NCBI RefSeq assembly: GCF_019278565.1 | Contig: NZ_CP058988.1 | Span: 2,914,001 to 2,978,000, forward strand | DNA from: Cellulophaga sp. HaHa_2_95 | GTDB taxonomy: Bacteria > Bacteroidota > Bacteroidia > Flavobacteriales > Flavobacteriaceae | Length of the DNA: 64,000 bases | Direction of reading: 5' to 3' | Shown here: positions 24,841-35,242 of the stretch, piece by piece | Layout: each line of letters starts with the position of its first letter | Numbering within the stretch: position 1 is the first letter of the stretch | The notes under the pieces: model-generated | Told to the model about the DNA's origin: nothing | Databases searched by the model: none | What the model saw: the letters and a program-made list of their open reading frames with translations, nothing else | Translations under genes and position numbers: made by a program

Positions 24841-26637
24841 CTATACTGTTAGTCGTTCTAATTTTAAATTATTTAAAATATTTTCATTTTTTTTCAATTC
24901 TAAAAGCACTTTTAAGTAAGAATTTTCAAATTCAGGCATGTTTGACTGAAATAGATCTTTATAATACCCTATCCCTTCCTTTAAATTTTTAGCAAAAAGA
25001 GAGAGGTATTTGTACTGTTTAGCGTCTAAAATAGTTCCTGCTTCTTCCATCTTATTTTGTAAATATTTTACATAAATACCCAATTCTTTTACAAATATAT
25101 TAGGCCGATCCATACGTTCCATTACGTTGCATTTCCCATAAATATGGCCTATCATTTCTTTCAAACTAACCACTTTAGAAAAGTATGCTAAATTTGGTCC
25201 AGGGCAAATAGAAACTCCCTCTCCCTCTGTTTTAGTATCTAGATTATATTTAATCAATGCGGAAGTCCCTAACCCAACACAAGTGCAAGATTTTTCGATG
25301 ATTTTATTGTATTCCTTTTGATATATTTCTGGTGCTAAATGCTCTTTTTCTAAGACTATAATTCTCAAATGTTGATATTGCCTAGATGCGGTACAAACAC
25401 CTGTATCTGAAAACTCTTTATTTAGTGCTACGTATTTCTTAGGACAAGAACTTCCTGGTCTATTTTTGGCAATTAAAGCCGCTTTTTCTAGATCTTTAGT
25501 ATTTCCTTTAAGATTATGAAAAGGAACTCCTAACGGAGAAATATCACTTAAATACAGATCGCTTTCTTCTGCTTCACTAATCTTTTCCAAGGTCTTATCG
25601 TCTACTGTAGTAGCTTCTGGCACCAATAAAAATGGTGATCCCCAACCAATGGAATCAAGTTTATAATGCTTGCGTAAAAAATCATGTTCTGCTGCCGTCC
25701 CTACGCCACCTTGCGCTGTAAATTTCACAGGTAAAGATGCTTCTGGAACCTGCCTTTTTTTCAGCGTCAATGCTTTACTTAAAACTGCTGCAGTTTCAGC
25801 TATAAATTCTTCTCTCTGATCTCTAAATTGGGCTAATATGGGTCCCAATAAATATCCGTCTGTAGCAAAAGCATGACCACCACAATTAAGACCAGACTCT
25901 ATCCTATACTCAGAAACCCATAGTCCCTTTTTAGCTAAAAATTTACCTTGTATCAATGCAGACCTGTAGTCGCTTACTTTTAAAACAATTTTCTTTTTTA
26001 TAACTCCGTTTTCGTCAGGATAAAAATCTTCAAATTCTTCTAAATAGCTATACAATCTTGGATTCATACCCGCAGAAAATATCACCGATGAAACTAATTT
26101 ACTATTTGCATAGCCTCTAAGAGCTGCATGAGCATCATTATATATCGTTGGCAATTGTTCTTTTTTATAAAAATTCTCCTTATCTACTTTGGTCATGATA
26201 TTTACATCAATACTACCCATTTTTAAATTTTCATCTAAAAATTTTTTCAATTCACTACGATCATAGTGTTTGTTGACAAGGGCATTAAACTGCTGCTTTA
26301 GAGACGAGTTTTCTGGAAAAAAATCAAAATACTGTTTTAAACTATCGCTAACACCATTACTAATATCTTTAAGTTCTTTAAAATTATACTGCGCGATTTT
26401 TTGGACTAAATTTAAATAGGAGCTTATTCTTTTAGCCCTAAAATCTTCCATATTTTCTGTAATTTCTTGATACGATTGATTGAAGTTTGTGGCATACATT
26501 TTTCTTAGTTTTTCTAATAAAATATCGTCTACCAAAGAAATAACAGAATCAATGCCTAAATGTGCAACTTTAATAGGAGTATCTATTGTAAAGCCTATTC
26601 CCATAACAGGAATATGAAAATTATGTGTTTTCATCAT
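24841..26637 (-). CDS. Uncharacterised cysteine-rich protein, possibly a flavin-type TIM barrel
   Basis: A 598-residue soluble protein that I cannot assign. The N-terminus, HIPVMGIGFTIDTPIKVAHLGI (residues 8-29), resembles the opening strand and helix of FMN-dependent TIM-barrel enzymes such as nitronate monooxygenases. FTAQGGVGTAAEHDFL (306-321) and GWGSPFLLVPEATTV (331-345) look like barrel phosphate-binding loops. Cysteines stand in conserved-looking contexts: NCGGH 252, SSCPKK 398, GVCTAS 415, SCTCVGLG 451/453, SICPGP 478, GKCNVM 503, which would suit an Fe-S cluster. There is no signal peptide. Promoter geometry (26672-26715) matches that of the nap operon, so anaerobic or nitrosative induction is likely. 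The function is unknown. Confidence 0.82.
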   Translation of the reverse strand: MMKTHNFHIPVMGIGFTIDTPIKVAHLGIDSVISLVDDILLEKLRKMYATNFNQSYQEITENMEDFRAKRISSYLNLVQKIAQYNFKELKDISNGVSDSLKQYFDFFPENSSLKQQFNALVNKHYDRSELKKFLDENLKMGSIDVNIMTKVDKENFYKKEQLPTIYNDAHAALRGYANSKLVSSVIFSAGMNPRLYSYLEEFEDFYPDENGVIKKKIVLKVSDYRSALIQGKFLAKKGLWVSEYRIESGLNCGGHAFATDGYLLGPILAQFRDQREEFIAETAAVLSKALTLKKRQVPEASLPVKFTAQGGVGTAAEHDFLRKHYKLDSIGWGSPFLLVPEATTVDDKTLEKISEAEESDLYLSDISPLGVPFHNLKGNTKDLEKAALIAKNRPGSSCPKKYVALNKEFSDTGVCTASRQYQHLRIIVLEKEHLAPEIYQKEYNKIIEKSCTCVGLGTSALIKYNLDTKTEGEGVSICPGPNLAYFSKVVSLKEMIGHIYGKCNVMERMDRPNIFVKELGIYVKYLQNKMEEAGTILDAKQYKYLSLFAKNLKEGIGYYKDLFQSNMPEFENSYLKVLLELKKNENILNNLKLERLTV

Positions 26638-26945
26638 TATAGTACTATTATATTTTCTAAATAATTAAGTTCAAAACTGCCACTATTAATAACCACAGTA
26701 TATGATATTTATCATTTTTTAAAAGAAGGAGATCCTTTATTAGTAAACCTATATATCCCTAATATTCACTGAAAATACTGCAACAGCTTATTATGTATAG
26801 CCTATGAAACAAATGAAATCTAGGCACTTCATAGCGAAGCACTCCATTTCACAAGTATTAAATCCTATATTTATACCATAGCTGAATAAATGTTCGTTAT
26901 AAGAGGGAATTATAGCCTCCCATTTTCCAAGAAATCTAAAAAAAC
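26638..26945. other. Intergenic region with divergent promoters (308 bases)
   Basis: Spacer between the 598-residue gene (minus) and the VIT/vWA gene (plus). Its left third holds the FNR-like box and -7 element of the minus-strand gene. In the rest I see no coding signal and no clear -7 element for the VIT/vWA gene. Confidence 0.5.
26672..26715 (-). promoter_or_regulatory. FNR-like box and -7 element of the 598-residue gene
   Basis: ATGAT-ATTT-ATCAT at 26702-26715 has perfect 5-bp arms and the TGAT-N4-ATCA core. Its centre, 26708.5, is 36.5 bp from the last G (26672) of the minus-strand -7-like CAGTTTTG (26679-26672). There is no -33 TTG. The predicted transcript start near 26666 leaves a leader of about 30 bases. 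Confidence 0.6.
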
Positions 26946-29792
26946 ATGAATAAATATTCTACTCTTATTGTATTCTTAATCTATTGTTTCAATTTATGTG
27001 CTCAAGGAATTCCTATAATTACCCCAGCAGAAAATGGAACTAATCCTATTGAATTAAGCAGTCTCCATATCAATGTTTTTGTGATTGATAATATGGCTAC
27101 GACAACCTTGGAAATGCAATTTTATAATGACAACGACCGTGTGATGCAGGGAGAACTAAATTTCCCATTAGGAAATGGCGTAACCGTATCCCGGTTTGCT
27201 TTAGATGTAAATGGAGAAATGCGGGAAGGGGTTGTTGTTGATAAGGAAACTGCTACGCAAGCCTTTGAAGCGGTAACGCGCAGAAATGTTGACCCAGGTC
27301 TTGCTGAAGTTACTAAAGGGAATAATTTTAAGGCTAGAGTCTACCCTATTCCCGGAAAAGGCTATAAGAAAGCCATAGTGGCATTTGAACAGGAGATTGA
27401 TGGTGATGTAGATAATTTCATCTATCAGTTGCCACTAAGCATCAAACACGTGCTAAAAAAGTTTTCGGTAAAGGTTGAAGTCGCCCTAAATAAACCAAAA
27501 ATTATAAAAAGCAAAAGCCCAAAAATAAATTTAGATTTCACGGAAGCACGGAACTCCTATATCAGCGAATATAAAGAAGAAAATAAAACTTTAGAACGTC
27601 ACCTTACTTTTGCTATTCCGAGGCCAAAAAAAGTCTCTAAAGTGGTTACCTATAAGGGAGCTGTTACTTCGGATAACTATTTTTACAGCTATTTAACTAT
27701 AAAACCGGAGCAGCGCGAAAAGAAAAAACCTAAGAATATTACGGTAGTTTGGGATGTTTCTTCTTCTGGAAAAGATAGAGCTATTGAGAATGAATTAGAA
27801 ATTTTAAAAGGGTATTTAAAATGGATGCAACAGGGCCAAGTAAATTTGGTAACATTTTCAAATACCATACATACCACTACAAAGTACCAAATTGTTAATG
27901 GCATTTGCACACCGCTTATTAGTGCCCTAAAAACAATAAATTATGATGGAGGAACTGCGATAAACGCCATCGATTTTTCTAGCTTTAAATCAGAAGAAAT
28001 ACTTTTATTCTCAGATGGAATTTCGACTTTCGGGGCTAAAAATCACAAGAATTTTGAAGCTCCTATAACCGCCATAAATACAGCTACTATAGCCAATCAT
28101 TCTTTATTAGACTATTTTGCCGCATGTACTAACGGTATATACATCAATGCTTTCGAGGCGCCCGTGAATCAAACGATTGAGAAAATAACTCAAGAGCAAA
28201 AGCAATTTATAAAAGCAGAATTTGATACTACTAAAATTAAAGAAGTCTTCCCGAATAGCGCCCAAAAGCTAAGGGATAATTTTAGTCTTTCCGGAAAAAT
28301 TGAAGGGGATCAAGCTGAAGTAACCCTACATTTCGGGTTTGGAGATAACATCACAGAAACAAAGAAGATCATTATTGATAATAGCCAAGCATTAGATCAT
28401 AATTTAGGGGAACGTATTTGGGCACAAAAAAAACTTAAAACTTTATTAGTACGTCAAGAAGCAAGCACTATCCGGTCTCATGGAAAAAAGTTTAATCTCG
28501 TGACTCCTAATACCTCTCTAATTGTTTTAGATGACGTAGCAGATTATGTACACTATAAGATTGTACCACCCTTATCATTACAAGAAGAATATCACCGCCG
28601 TATCTCGGCACAAAATGAACAAAAAAAGGATCGTAAAGCACAGCGTATTTCAAGCTTGTGTCAAGCTTTTAATGCTGATTTTGATTGGTGGAAAAACCCT
28701 CCTATTAAAAAACCAGAACTCAAACAATCTACTCCTTCAGAGTCCCGTTCAAGAGAAACTGTATCTGACAGAATAGCATCATCGCCTCAAGCGGATATGA
28801 TAGTGGAAGTAAATGAAATTGCTTCAGAAGACGAGCTTAGCAGCAAAAAATCTGAAAAACAAAGTAAACCTACCATAACTATTGTAGCATGGGATAGCAA
28901 TGAGCCATATATCAACACCTTAAAATCAGTAGGCAAAGAAAATATATATGCCACCTATTTGACGCTTAAGGAAAAAAATGGAGCTAATCCTTCCTTTTAT
29001 TTTGATGTAGCAACCTATATGTTTCAAAAATCTCTGAGAGCAGAAGGTTTACGTGTTATTTCTAATTTGGCAGAATTAGAGTTAGAAAACACCGAATTAT
29101 TAAGAACCCTAGGAAGAAAACTGTACGAGTATAATTTTTTTAACGAAGCATTAGCCGTTTTTAAGGAAGTGCTTGAAACAAGATCTTTTGAGCCACATTC
29201 GTATATTGACTTAGGCTTAACCTATACAGAATTAGGAGAACATCAAAAAGCTGTAGATAACTTATACCAAGTGATCGCTAAAGAATGGGAACCAGAAAGC
29301 CTAGCTCGCTTCAATGGGATAGAGTTAATTACACTTCATGATATAAATAATATCATAGCAAAGCATAATGGAAAATTAGACATTTCGTTTATAAACCCAT
29401 GTTTTATAAAGCATATGCCGGTTGATATTAGAATTGTCATTGATTGGGATGCTAATGAAACAGACATTGATTTATGGATTACAGACCCTACTACCGAAAG
29501 ATGTAGTTATAACAATTCTAATACCCGACTAGGAGGAAGAATATCTTATGATGTAACTCAAGGTTACGGCCCTGAAGAGTTTAGACTTAAACATGCTATA
29601 GATGGGGCTTACGGAATAGATGTTAATTTTTACGGTTCTAGAAGACAAACTGTTTTAGAAAAAGTTACGGTCCGTGCATTGGTCTATACCAATTTTGGAA
29701 CAAAAGAAGAGCAAAAAGAAGTATTAACACTTCAGTTGGAACCTGCTAAGAATGGAGACTTTAACGTAGGAACAATAGAATTTAAGAAATAA
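26946..29792 (+). CDS. Secreted VIT/vWA/DUF2135 protein
   Basis: A 948-residue exported protein with a signal peptide (about 1-20, ending LCAQG). A VIT domain (vault/inter-alpha-trypsin) covers about 20-145, with the typical GELNFPLGNGVTVSRFALDV. A von Willebrand A domain covers about 260-430 and retains the MIDAS motif DVSSS in VVWDVSSSGK. A helical TPR-like stretch spans about 690-800 (EALAVFKEVLE, SYIDLGLTYTELGEHQKAVD). A C-terminal DUF2135 beta domain covers about 845-945 (IDWDANETDIDLWITDP). Such proteins are thought to act in cell-surface adhesion or protein interaction; the specific role is unknown. It is monocistronic. Confidence 0.88.
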   Translation: MNKYSTLIVFLIYCFNLCAQGIPIITPAENGTNPIELSSLHINVFVIDNMATTTLEMQFYNDNDRVMQGELNFPLGNGVTVSRFALDVNGEMREGVVVDKETATQAFEAVTRRNVDPGLAEVTKGNNFKARVYPIPGKGYKKAIVAFEQEIDGDVDNFIYQLPLSIKHVLKKFSVKVEVALNKPKIIKSKSPKINLDFTEARNSYISEYKEENKTLERHLTFAIPRPKKVSKVVTYKGAVTSDNYFYSYLTIKPEQREKKKPKNITVVWDVSSSGKDRAIENELEILKGYLKWMQQGQVNLVTFSNTIHTTTKYQIVNGICTPLISALKTINYDGGTAINAIDFSSFKSEEILLFSDGISTFGAKNHKNFEAPITAINTATIANHSLLDYFAACTNGIYINAFEAPVNQTIEKITQEQKQFIKAEFDTTKIKEVFPNSAQKLRDNFSLSGKIEGDQAEVTLHFGFGDNITETKKIIIDNSQALDHNLGERIWAQKKLKTLLVRQEASTIRSHGKKFNLVTPNTSLIVLDDVADYVHYKIVPPLSLQEEYHRRISAQNEQKKDRKAQRISSLCQAFNADFDWWKNPPIKKPELKQSTPSESRSRETVSDRIASSPQADMIVEVNEIASEDELSSKKSEKQSKPTITIVAWDSNEPYINTLKSVGKENIYATYLTLKEKNGANPSFYFDVATYMFQKSLRAEGLRVISNLAELELENTELLRTLGRKLYEYNFFNEALAVFKEVLETRSFEPHSYIDLGLTYTELGEHQKAVDNLYQVIAKEWEPESLARFNGIELITLHDINNIIAKHNGKLDISFINPCFIKHMPVDIRIVIDWDANETDIDLWITDPTTERCSYNNSNTRLGGRISYDVTQGYGPEEFRLKHAIDGAYGIDVNFYGSRRQTVLEKVTVRALVYTNFGTKEEQKEVLTLQLEPAKNGDFNVGTIEFKK

Positions 29793-29863
29793 ATGAATAG
29801 CTTTAGACGATTTTACTAAAAATTTGTTTTGACAAAAGATAACTAACAGAGAATAATGATATT

Positions 29864-30058
29864 TTAATCTATATAAGTATTTATAGAACACTCTAATTTA
29901 CAGTCTTTAACTAACATTTTTTTAAAGCCTACAGCAAGATCATAATTTTCAAAAATTAATGCTTCTGTAATACTAGTACTTAATACCAATTGTCTCAAAA
30001 GATATTCTACAACATATTTGTTGTCTGCTGTAAAAAGAACATATTTGCAAGTGTCCAC
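29864..30058 (-). CDS. Small uncharacterised protein
   Basis: A 64-residue open frame with a protein-like composition: alternating hydrophobic segments (KYVLFTADNKY, YVVEYLLRQLVL, ALIFENYDLAVGFKKML) suggest a small alpha/beta fold. There is no signal peptide. It converges with the VIT/vWA gene and is divergent from the AraC-type copper regulator. I know no family for it. Codon use resembles that of its neighbours, but the short length leaves real doubt. Confidence 0.45.
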   Translation of the reverse strand: MDTCKYVLFTADNKYVVEYLLRQLVLSTSITEALIFENYDLAVGFKKMLVKDCKLECSINTYID

Positions 30059-30245
30059 TACGGTACTTTTGATTAGGCGTTAATTTATAGAGGTATTAAA
30101 AGATTGTAAATATAGTCTAGTATCTATTAGTAGGTTTATATTCTTTAAGAAACTAGACAAAAAACACGCTTTTTACGAGTAAGTTGTAGAAATCTATGCG
30201 GACTAATCCCTAGTTAAAATCAGTACTAAAATGTAAATTGCAAGT

Positions 30246-30803
30246 ATGGCTTCTACTTTTTTCATAAAAAACATGGTGTGTAACCGCTGCATTGCTTCTG
30301 TATTAGAGGTATTTACAACAGAAGGTTATGAAGTCTCTACCATTGAATTAGGAAAGGTAGTTGCACAGCCTAGTCCACATACTGAACAAAAAAATCTTGG
30401 CAAGCAACTTTGCGCTTTAGGTTTTGAAATAATACAGAACGAAGAAGAGTCACTCCTAGAGCAATTAAAGGTGCGATTAATTCAAAAAATACACGAAGAA
30501 AACACAGTACATTTGGCTACCATGGTTGCGAGAGAACTAGGAAAAACAGAAAGTTATTTAAGTAAACTATTTAGCAAATTGGAAGGTATCACCCTAGAAA
30601 AATACACCATCAATCTAAAAATTGAAAAAGTAAAAGAATACATACAACTAGGGCAATTGAATTTTTCGGAAATAGCATATACCTTGAATTATAAGTCAAG
30701 TAGTCATCTAGCACGTCAATTCAAAACGGTTACAGGAATGTCTATGAGTACCTATAAAAATCTAAAGAAATGGGATAGAAAAAAACTAGACCAAATTGTA
30801 TAA
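30246..30803 (+). CDS. HMA-like/AraC fusion regulator of copper genes
   Basis: A 185-residue protein joining two units. Residues 1-70 resemble a heavy-metal-associated ferredoxin-like domain with NMVCNRC (metal-binding CxxC at 11-14) and the GYEV turn near 28. Residues 80-180 form an AraC-type double helix-turn-helix: LATMVARELGKTESYLSKLF and SEIAYTLNYKSSSHLARQFKTVTG. It lies 69 bases upstream of the CopA-type ATPase on the same strand. The inference is that it senses Cu(I) or another thiophilic metal through the CxxC and controls the ATPase. This layout occurs in Bacteroidota but has little experimental support that I know of. Confidence 0.85.
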   Translation: MASTFFIKNMVCNRCIASVLEVFTTEGYEVSTIELGKVVAQPSPHTEQKNLGKQLCALGFEIIQNEEESLLEQLKVRLIQKIHEENTVHLATMVARELGKTESYLSKLFSKLEGITLEKYTINLKIEKVKEYIQLGQLNFSEIAYTLNYKSSSHLARQFKTVTGMSMSTYKNLKKWDRKKLDQIV

Positions 30804-30872
30804 ATAAGAATCCGAATTATGTAAAGCTATCTCCGTGCTTCTGTTTAATTTTACATCCTAAAATTGATGTAG

Positions 30873-33374
30873 ATGGAACATACGTATCATATTCACGGAA
30901 TGACCTGTAACGGTTGTAGAACTCATGTAGAGCAAACACTTTCTAAAGTTAGCGGTGTAACTAAAGCCTCTGTTGATTTAGACAAGGCAGAAGCCACCAT
31001 TGTGATGGATGCTCATATTCCTATAGAAATTTTTCAAAAAGCCTTAGCGGCAGATGGTGGGCATTATAGTATACATATTCCTGGCGAACACCAGCATCCT
31101 AAGGAAACAAACACAAAAAAAACAACACAACAAGGTACCGGTACATTTTATTGTCCAATGCATTGTGAAGGAGATAAAACCTACGAGGAGCATGGCGACT
31201 GCCCTGTTTGTGGAATGGATCTCGTTGAAGAACAGAATTTGAATGTTTCTACTAGTGAACAATGGACATGCCCCATGCACCCAGAAGTTATTAGGGATGA
31301 ACTAGGTAGTTGTCCTATTTGCGGAATGGATCTTGTTCCTATGCAACCAGATCTTTCTGCAGAAGAAAAATCATATAAAAAGCTCTTGAAAAAATTCTGG
31401 TTGGCTTTTGGCTTCACACTTCCCATCTTTATCATTGCGATGAGCGAAATGATTCCGAATAATCCACTGTATGATCTCATGGAGCAAAAATGGTGGAATT
31501 GGGTACAATTTATCCTTTCTATACCTGTTGTATTTTATGCAACATGGATGTTCTTTCAAAGAGCTTATAGAAGTATCAAAACATGGAATTTAAATATGTT
31601 TACCTTAATTGGTATTGGTGCAGGGGTTGCTTGGTTGTTTAGTTTCTTTGGGATGTTATTTCCTGATTTTTTTCCTGAACAATTTAAAACAACATCCGGA
31701 GCGGTTCACGTTTACTTTGAAGCGGCGTCCGTGATTCTTACTTTAGTTTTAATGGGCCAAGTATTAGAAGCTAGAGCACACAGCCAGACTAATACCGCTG
31801 TAAAAGAACTTTTAAAATTAGCTCCTAACAAAGCAATCTTAGTCGTCAATGGGCAAGAACATGAGGTATCAATAGATCAAATTACAAAAGGAGATGTTCT
31901 ACGGGTTAAGCCAGGAGAAAAAATTCCGGTAGATGGCGCCATTACTGAAGGACAAACTACGGTAGATGAATCTATGATTTCGGGAGAGCCAGTTCCTGTA
32001 AGCAAAACGGTACCCGATAAAGTAAATAGTGGTACCATTAATGGGAACCAGTCTTTCTTAATGGTTGCAGAAAAAGTGGGAAATGAGACGCTATTATCAC
32101 AAATTGTAAAAATGGTTAATGATGCAAGCCGTAGCCGTGCTCCTATTCAAAATTTGGCCGATAAGGTTTCTGGTTATTTTGTTCCTGTTGTGGTACTCAT
32201 TTCTATAATCACGTTTGTAGTTTGGGCTATTTGGGGGCCGGAGCCAGCATATGTTTTTGCGCTAGTAAATGCTATCGCGGTATTAATTATTGCTTGTCCC
32301 TGCGCATTAGGCCTAGCAACTCCCATGTCTATCATGGTAGGTGTAGGTACCGGAGCTAAAAATGGTGTTCTAATTAAAAATGCTGAAGCTTTAGAAGTGA
32401 TGAATACGGTAGACACCCTAATTATAGATAAAACAGGAACTATTACCGAAGGAAAACCAACCGTGGAAAATATTGGCGCTACAAGTGATCTTTCTGAAGA
32501 TGAGCTATTAAAATATATTGTAAGCCTCAATAGTTTGAGCGAACACCCACTAGCGGCCGCAACCTTGAAATATGGTAAAGAACAGCAAATTACAGCGTTA
32601 AAAGTAGACAAATTTAATGCTGTCACGGGTAAAGGCGTAGAGGGCGTAATTGACAACCAAAAAGTAGCTCTAGGGAACGAAAAAATGATGGCCTATGCAG
32701 GAGCCAACATGCAACAAGAGATTGTAGAAAAAGTGATTTCTTATCAAAAAGAAGGCAAGACAGTATCTTACGTATCTATTGGTACTGTGGTGGTTGGTTT
32801 TGTTGTTATAAGAGATAAAATAAAAGCTACAAGCGCCAAAGCCATTAAAGCTTTGCAAGACAAAGGTATTGCCGTAATTATGCTCACAGGTGATAATCAG
32901 GAAACTGCAGCAGCTGTTGCTAAAGAGTTACATTTAGCAGATTTCAAAGCAGGTATGTTACCTGAAGATAAATTAAATGAGGTTAAAAAACTACAAAATC
33001 AAGGACAGATTGTAGCTATGGCTGGAGACGGAATTAACGATGCTCCTGCCCTAGCCCAAAGTAACGTAGGTATTGCGATGGGCACCGGTACTGACGTTGC
33101 TATTGAAAGTGCTATGATTACGCTCGTAAAAGGTGACCTTCATGGTATTGTGAAAGCAAGAAGCTTGAGTGAAGCTGTTATGAAAAATATTAAGCAAAAT
33201 TTATTTTTCGCATTAATCTATAATACCGTAGGTATTCCCATTGCTGCAGGCGTATTATTTCCGTTTTTTGGTATGTTATTATCACCAATGATCGCGGCCC
33301 TTGCAATGAGTTTTAGTTCTGTATCGGTTATAGCCAATGCCCTACGATTAAAAAGCGTAAAAATAGACTCCTAA
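30873..33374 (+). CDS. copA: Copper-translocating P1B-type ATPase
   Basis: An 833-residue inner-membrane ATPase exporting Cu(I) or Ag(I) from the cytoplasm. An N-terminal HMA domain carries GMTCNGC (Cys12, Cys15). Two heavy-metal-binding repeats follow: FYCPMHCEG...[10 protein letters not shown] (about 91-120) and WTCPMHPEV...[10 protein letters not shown] (about 131-157). Further on are eight hydrophobic helices, the transport motif CPC (475-477), the phosphorylation motif DKTGT with Asp519, the SEHPLA motif near 554 and [10 protein letters not shown] near 713. It is directly downstream of the HMA-AraC regulator. The CPC motif and HP-type locus fit the P1B-1 (Cu+) subgroup. Confidence 0.95.
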   Translation: MEHTYHIHGMTCNGCRTHVEQTLSKVSGVTKASVDLDKAEATIVMDAHIPIEIFQKALAADGGHYSIHIPGEHQHPKETNTKKTTQQGTGTFYCPMHCEGDKTYEEHGDCPVCGMDLVEEQNLNVSTSEQWTCPMHPEVIRDELGSCPICGMDLVPMQPDLSAEEKSYKKLLKKFWLAFGFTLPIFIIAMSEMIPNNPLYDLMEQKWWNWVQFILSIPVVFYATWMFFQRAYRSIKTWNLNMFTLIGIGAGVAWLFSFFGMLFPDFFPEQFKTTSGAVHVYFEAASVILTLVLMGQVLEARAHSQTNTAVKELLKLAPNKAILVVNGQEHEVSIDQITKGDVLRVKPGEKIPVDGAITEGQTTVDESMISGEPVPVSKTVPDKVNSGTINGNQSFLMVAEKVGNETLLSQIVKMVNDASRSRAPIQNLADKVSGYFVPVVVLISIITFVVWAIWGPEPAYVFALVNAIAVLIIACPCALGLATPMSIMVGVGTGAKNGVLIKNAEALEVMNTVDTLIIDKTGTITEGKPTVENIGATSDLSEDELLKYIVSLNSLSEHPLAAATLKYGKEQQITALKVDKFNAVTGKGVEGVIDNQKVALGNEKMMAYAGANMQQEIVEKVISYQKEGKTVSYVSIGTVVVGFVVIRDKIKATSAKAIKALQDKGIAVIMLTGDNQETAAAVAKELHLADFKAGMLPEDKLNEVKKLQNQGQIVAMAGDGINDAPALAQSNVGIAMGTGTDVAIESAMITLVKGDLHGIVKARSLSEAVMKNIKQNLFFALIYNTVGIPIAAGVLFPFFGMLLSPMIAALAMSFSSVSVIANALRLKSVKIDS

Positions 33375-33996
33375 TACATAAAAGAAAAGTAGCGCAACAT
33401 AGTGGTTTAGCATATCGTTATTTTGGGCTTTTTATTTAAACTGATTGGGATGAAATTCATGGAGATCATTCTTGCAATGAAGTTAATAGTCCTTTAGCTT
33501 TTAACAATTAGACACTTTTAGATTCCATCAGAATGAATTAAAAATCAATTCTTTAGAATTAAAAGAAATTTCTAAAGAACACTATTTTTGATCAACACAA
33601 TGAATACATGATTTAGGCTAAAATTGAATCCATTGCTGTAGCTAAAAATATGTAGTCCACTTGAAAAATGATCCTTATTGATCAAATTACTGAAGTTGAT
33701 ACACCTAGAGCATAAAAAAATTGCGATTTATTCGCTTATGTTATGAAACACATCACAAATTATGTTTCAGATAGAGAGGGAACTCATCAAATCATTCGCC
33801 TTAAGAATTGGTGCTCGTTCGGGTTCTTTGGATCGCACATACCTAGAATTAGTTAGGAGGTAATTTTTTCAATACTATAGTCTAAAAAGCCTTTGCTTCT
33901 TTACAATTAGTTGCAGTATTAAGCAGATGCTAATTTTGGCTTACAAACTTTAAAAGTATTCTGGTAATTAGAACACAATCATTTAAACCACAACGC
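33375..33996. other. Gene-poor region (622 bases), possible remnants
   Basis: No intact gene. A short frame from an ATG near 33743 (MKHITNYVSDREGTHQ...) runs about 36 codons to a TAG and might be debris of a lost gene, but I recognise no family. Stops are dense in all other frames. The right end carries the promoter of the DUF305 gene. Confidence 0.4.
33911..33938 (+). promoter_or_regulatory. Primary-sigma promoter of the DUF305 gene
   Basis: TTG at 33911-33913, a 17-base spacer and TAATTTTG at 33931-33938 fit the Bacteroidota -33/-7 consensus (TTG-N17-23-TAnnTTTG) exactly. The ATG follows 58 bases later. No operator-like inverted repeat is seen. Confidence 0.6.
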
Positions 33997-34473
33997 ATGA
34001 ATACAACAGATAAGAAAAAAAAGAATGTGTATACTAAATTTGTTTTGATGCTGATGGCATCATTCATCGCAATGTATATAACAATGTACCTTAACACCTA
34101 TTCTATAGATCACGTATATTTTAGTTTAACGCGTTTCTACATGAGCTGTTTAGGAATTTCTACAATGGCAATTATCATGTTTATAGCAATGCGATCTATG
34201 TACAAAAACAAGCAAAAAAATATAGCAATCGTATTAACTAGTCTTTTGTTATTTATATCTGCCTTAACTTTAGTGAGAAAACAACAACCTATAGTTGGAG
34301 ATTTATTATGGTTAAAAGCCATGGTACCACATCATTCTATCGCTATTTTAACTAGTGAAAGAGCTCATATAAAAGATCCAGAAGTAAAAAAACTTTCCAA
34401 AGAAATAATTGAAGCTCAGAAAAAAGAAATAATAGAAATGAAAGCTATGATAAAACGTTTGGAAAAGAATTAA
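33997..34473 (+). CDS. DUF305 membrane protein
   Basis: A 158-residue protein with three hydrophobic helices (about 14-31, 44-64 and 74-90) followed by a short soluble DUF305 helix pair, LLWLKAMVPHHSIAILTSERA (near 103-124) and a Lys/Glu-rich tail. The HH-x-x-A-I motif of DUF305 is present. DUF305 proteins often occur with copper resistance genes, and this one lies 0.6 kb after a copper ATPase, but the biochemical role is unknown. It has its own promoter. The next gene, rpiA, starts 29 bases later and may be cotranscribed. Confidence 0.85.
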   Translation: MNTTDKKKKNVYTKFVLMLMASFIAMYITMYLNTYSIDHVYFSLTRFYMSCLGISTMAIIMFIAMRSMYKNKQKNIAIVLTSLLLFISALTLVRKQQPIVGDLLWLKAMVPHHSIAILTSERAHIKDPEVKKLSKEIIEAQKKEIIEMKAMIKRLEKN

Positions 34474-34502
34474 GCTATTGTAAATCCTATTAACTTAAAA
34501 TA

Positions 34503-35192
34503 ATGAACAAAATTTCCGAAAAAGAATTAGCAGCTATTGCTGCTGTAAAATTAGTAAAGAACAACATGACCATTGGTTTAGGAACTGGTTCTACAGCAGC
34601 GTATATGATTCGTCATTTAGGAGATCGAATTAAGAAAGAAGGATTAAGCTTATATGGAGTACCAACTTCTAATGCCACAGAGAAAATAGCTCAAGAAAAT
34701 GGCATTGCAATCTTATCTTTGAATGATGTTAAAAAAATAGATTTAACTATTGATGGTGCAGATGAGTTTGACCCCTATTTACACCTCATAAAAGGCGGCG
34801 GTGGTGCCTTGCTACGAGAAAAAATAATAGCCTCAAATTCTGAATACAATATAATAATTGCCGATGCTAGTAAACAAGTGAACCGTTTAGGTAAGTTTAA
34901 ACTGCCCATAGAAACAATTCCATTTGCTACGCAACAAATAGTAACACAACTACAAAAAAAAGGATTAGAACCTATTCTCCGAAAAAAAGGCACAGCGCCT
35001 TTCACTACAGATGAAAACAACTATATTCTAGATCTAAATATTAATTTTTATTACAATTTAGAACAATTAAATCAAGAGTTAATGGCTACCCCCGGAATAG
35101 TGGAAACTGGTTTTTTTTTAACGACAACTGACTTAGTATTAATGGGAAAGGGCTCTAAAGTAATTAGATTCGAGAAAAATAAAATTAAATAA
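34503..35192 (+). CDS. rpiA: Ribose-5-phosphate isomerase A
   Basis: A 229-residue RpiA interconverting ribose 5-phosphate and ribulose 5-phosphate in the pentose phosphate pathway. Active-site blocks are GLGTGSTAAYMIRHLG (near 20-35, phosphate loop), the catalytic LTIDGADEFDPYLHLIKGGGGALLREK (near 80-106, with Asp, Asp and Lys in conserved positions) and the C-terminal VETGFF. Length equals the family norm. It follows the DUF305 gene closely; there is no functional link with the copper genes that I can see. Confidence 0.96.
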   Translation: MNKISEKELAAIAAVKLVKNNMTIGLGTGSTAAYMIRHLGDRIKKEGLSLYGVPTSNATEKIAQENGIAILSLNDVKKIDLTIDGADEFDPYLHLIKGGGGALLREKIIASNSEYNIIIADASKQVNRLGKFKLPIETIPFATQQIVTQLQKKGLEPILRKKGTAPFTTDENNYILDLNINFYYNLEQLNQELMATPGIVETGFFLTTTDLVLMGKGSKVIRFEKNKIK

Positions 35193-35242
35193 CAAGACTC
35201 CCTAAAATACTACCTTCCAAGCATATAACTATTTGTTAATAA

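Noticed and set aside
33743..33857. Short frame MKHITNY... as a gene
   Set aside because: Only about 36 codons, no promoter or ribosome-site signal, no similarity that I recognise.
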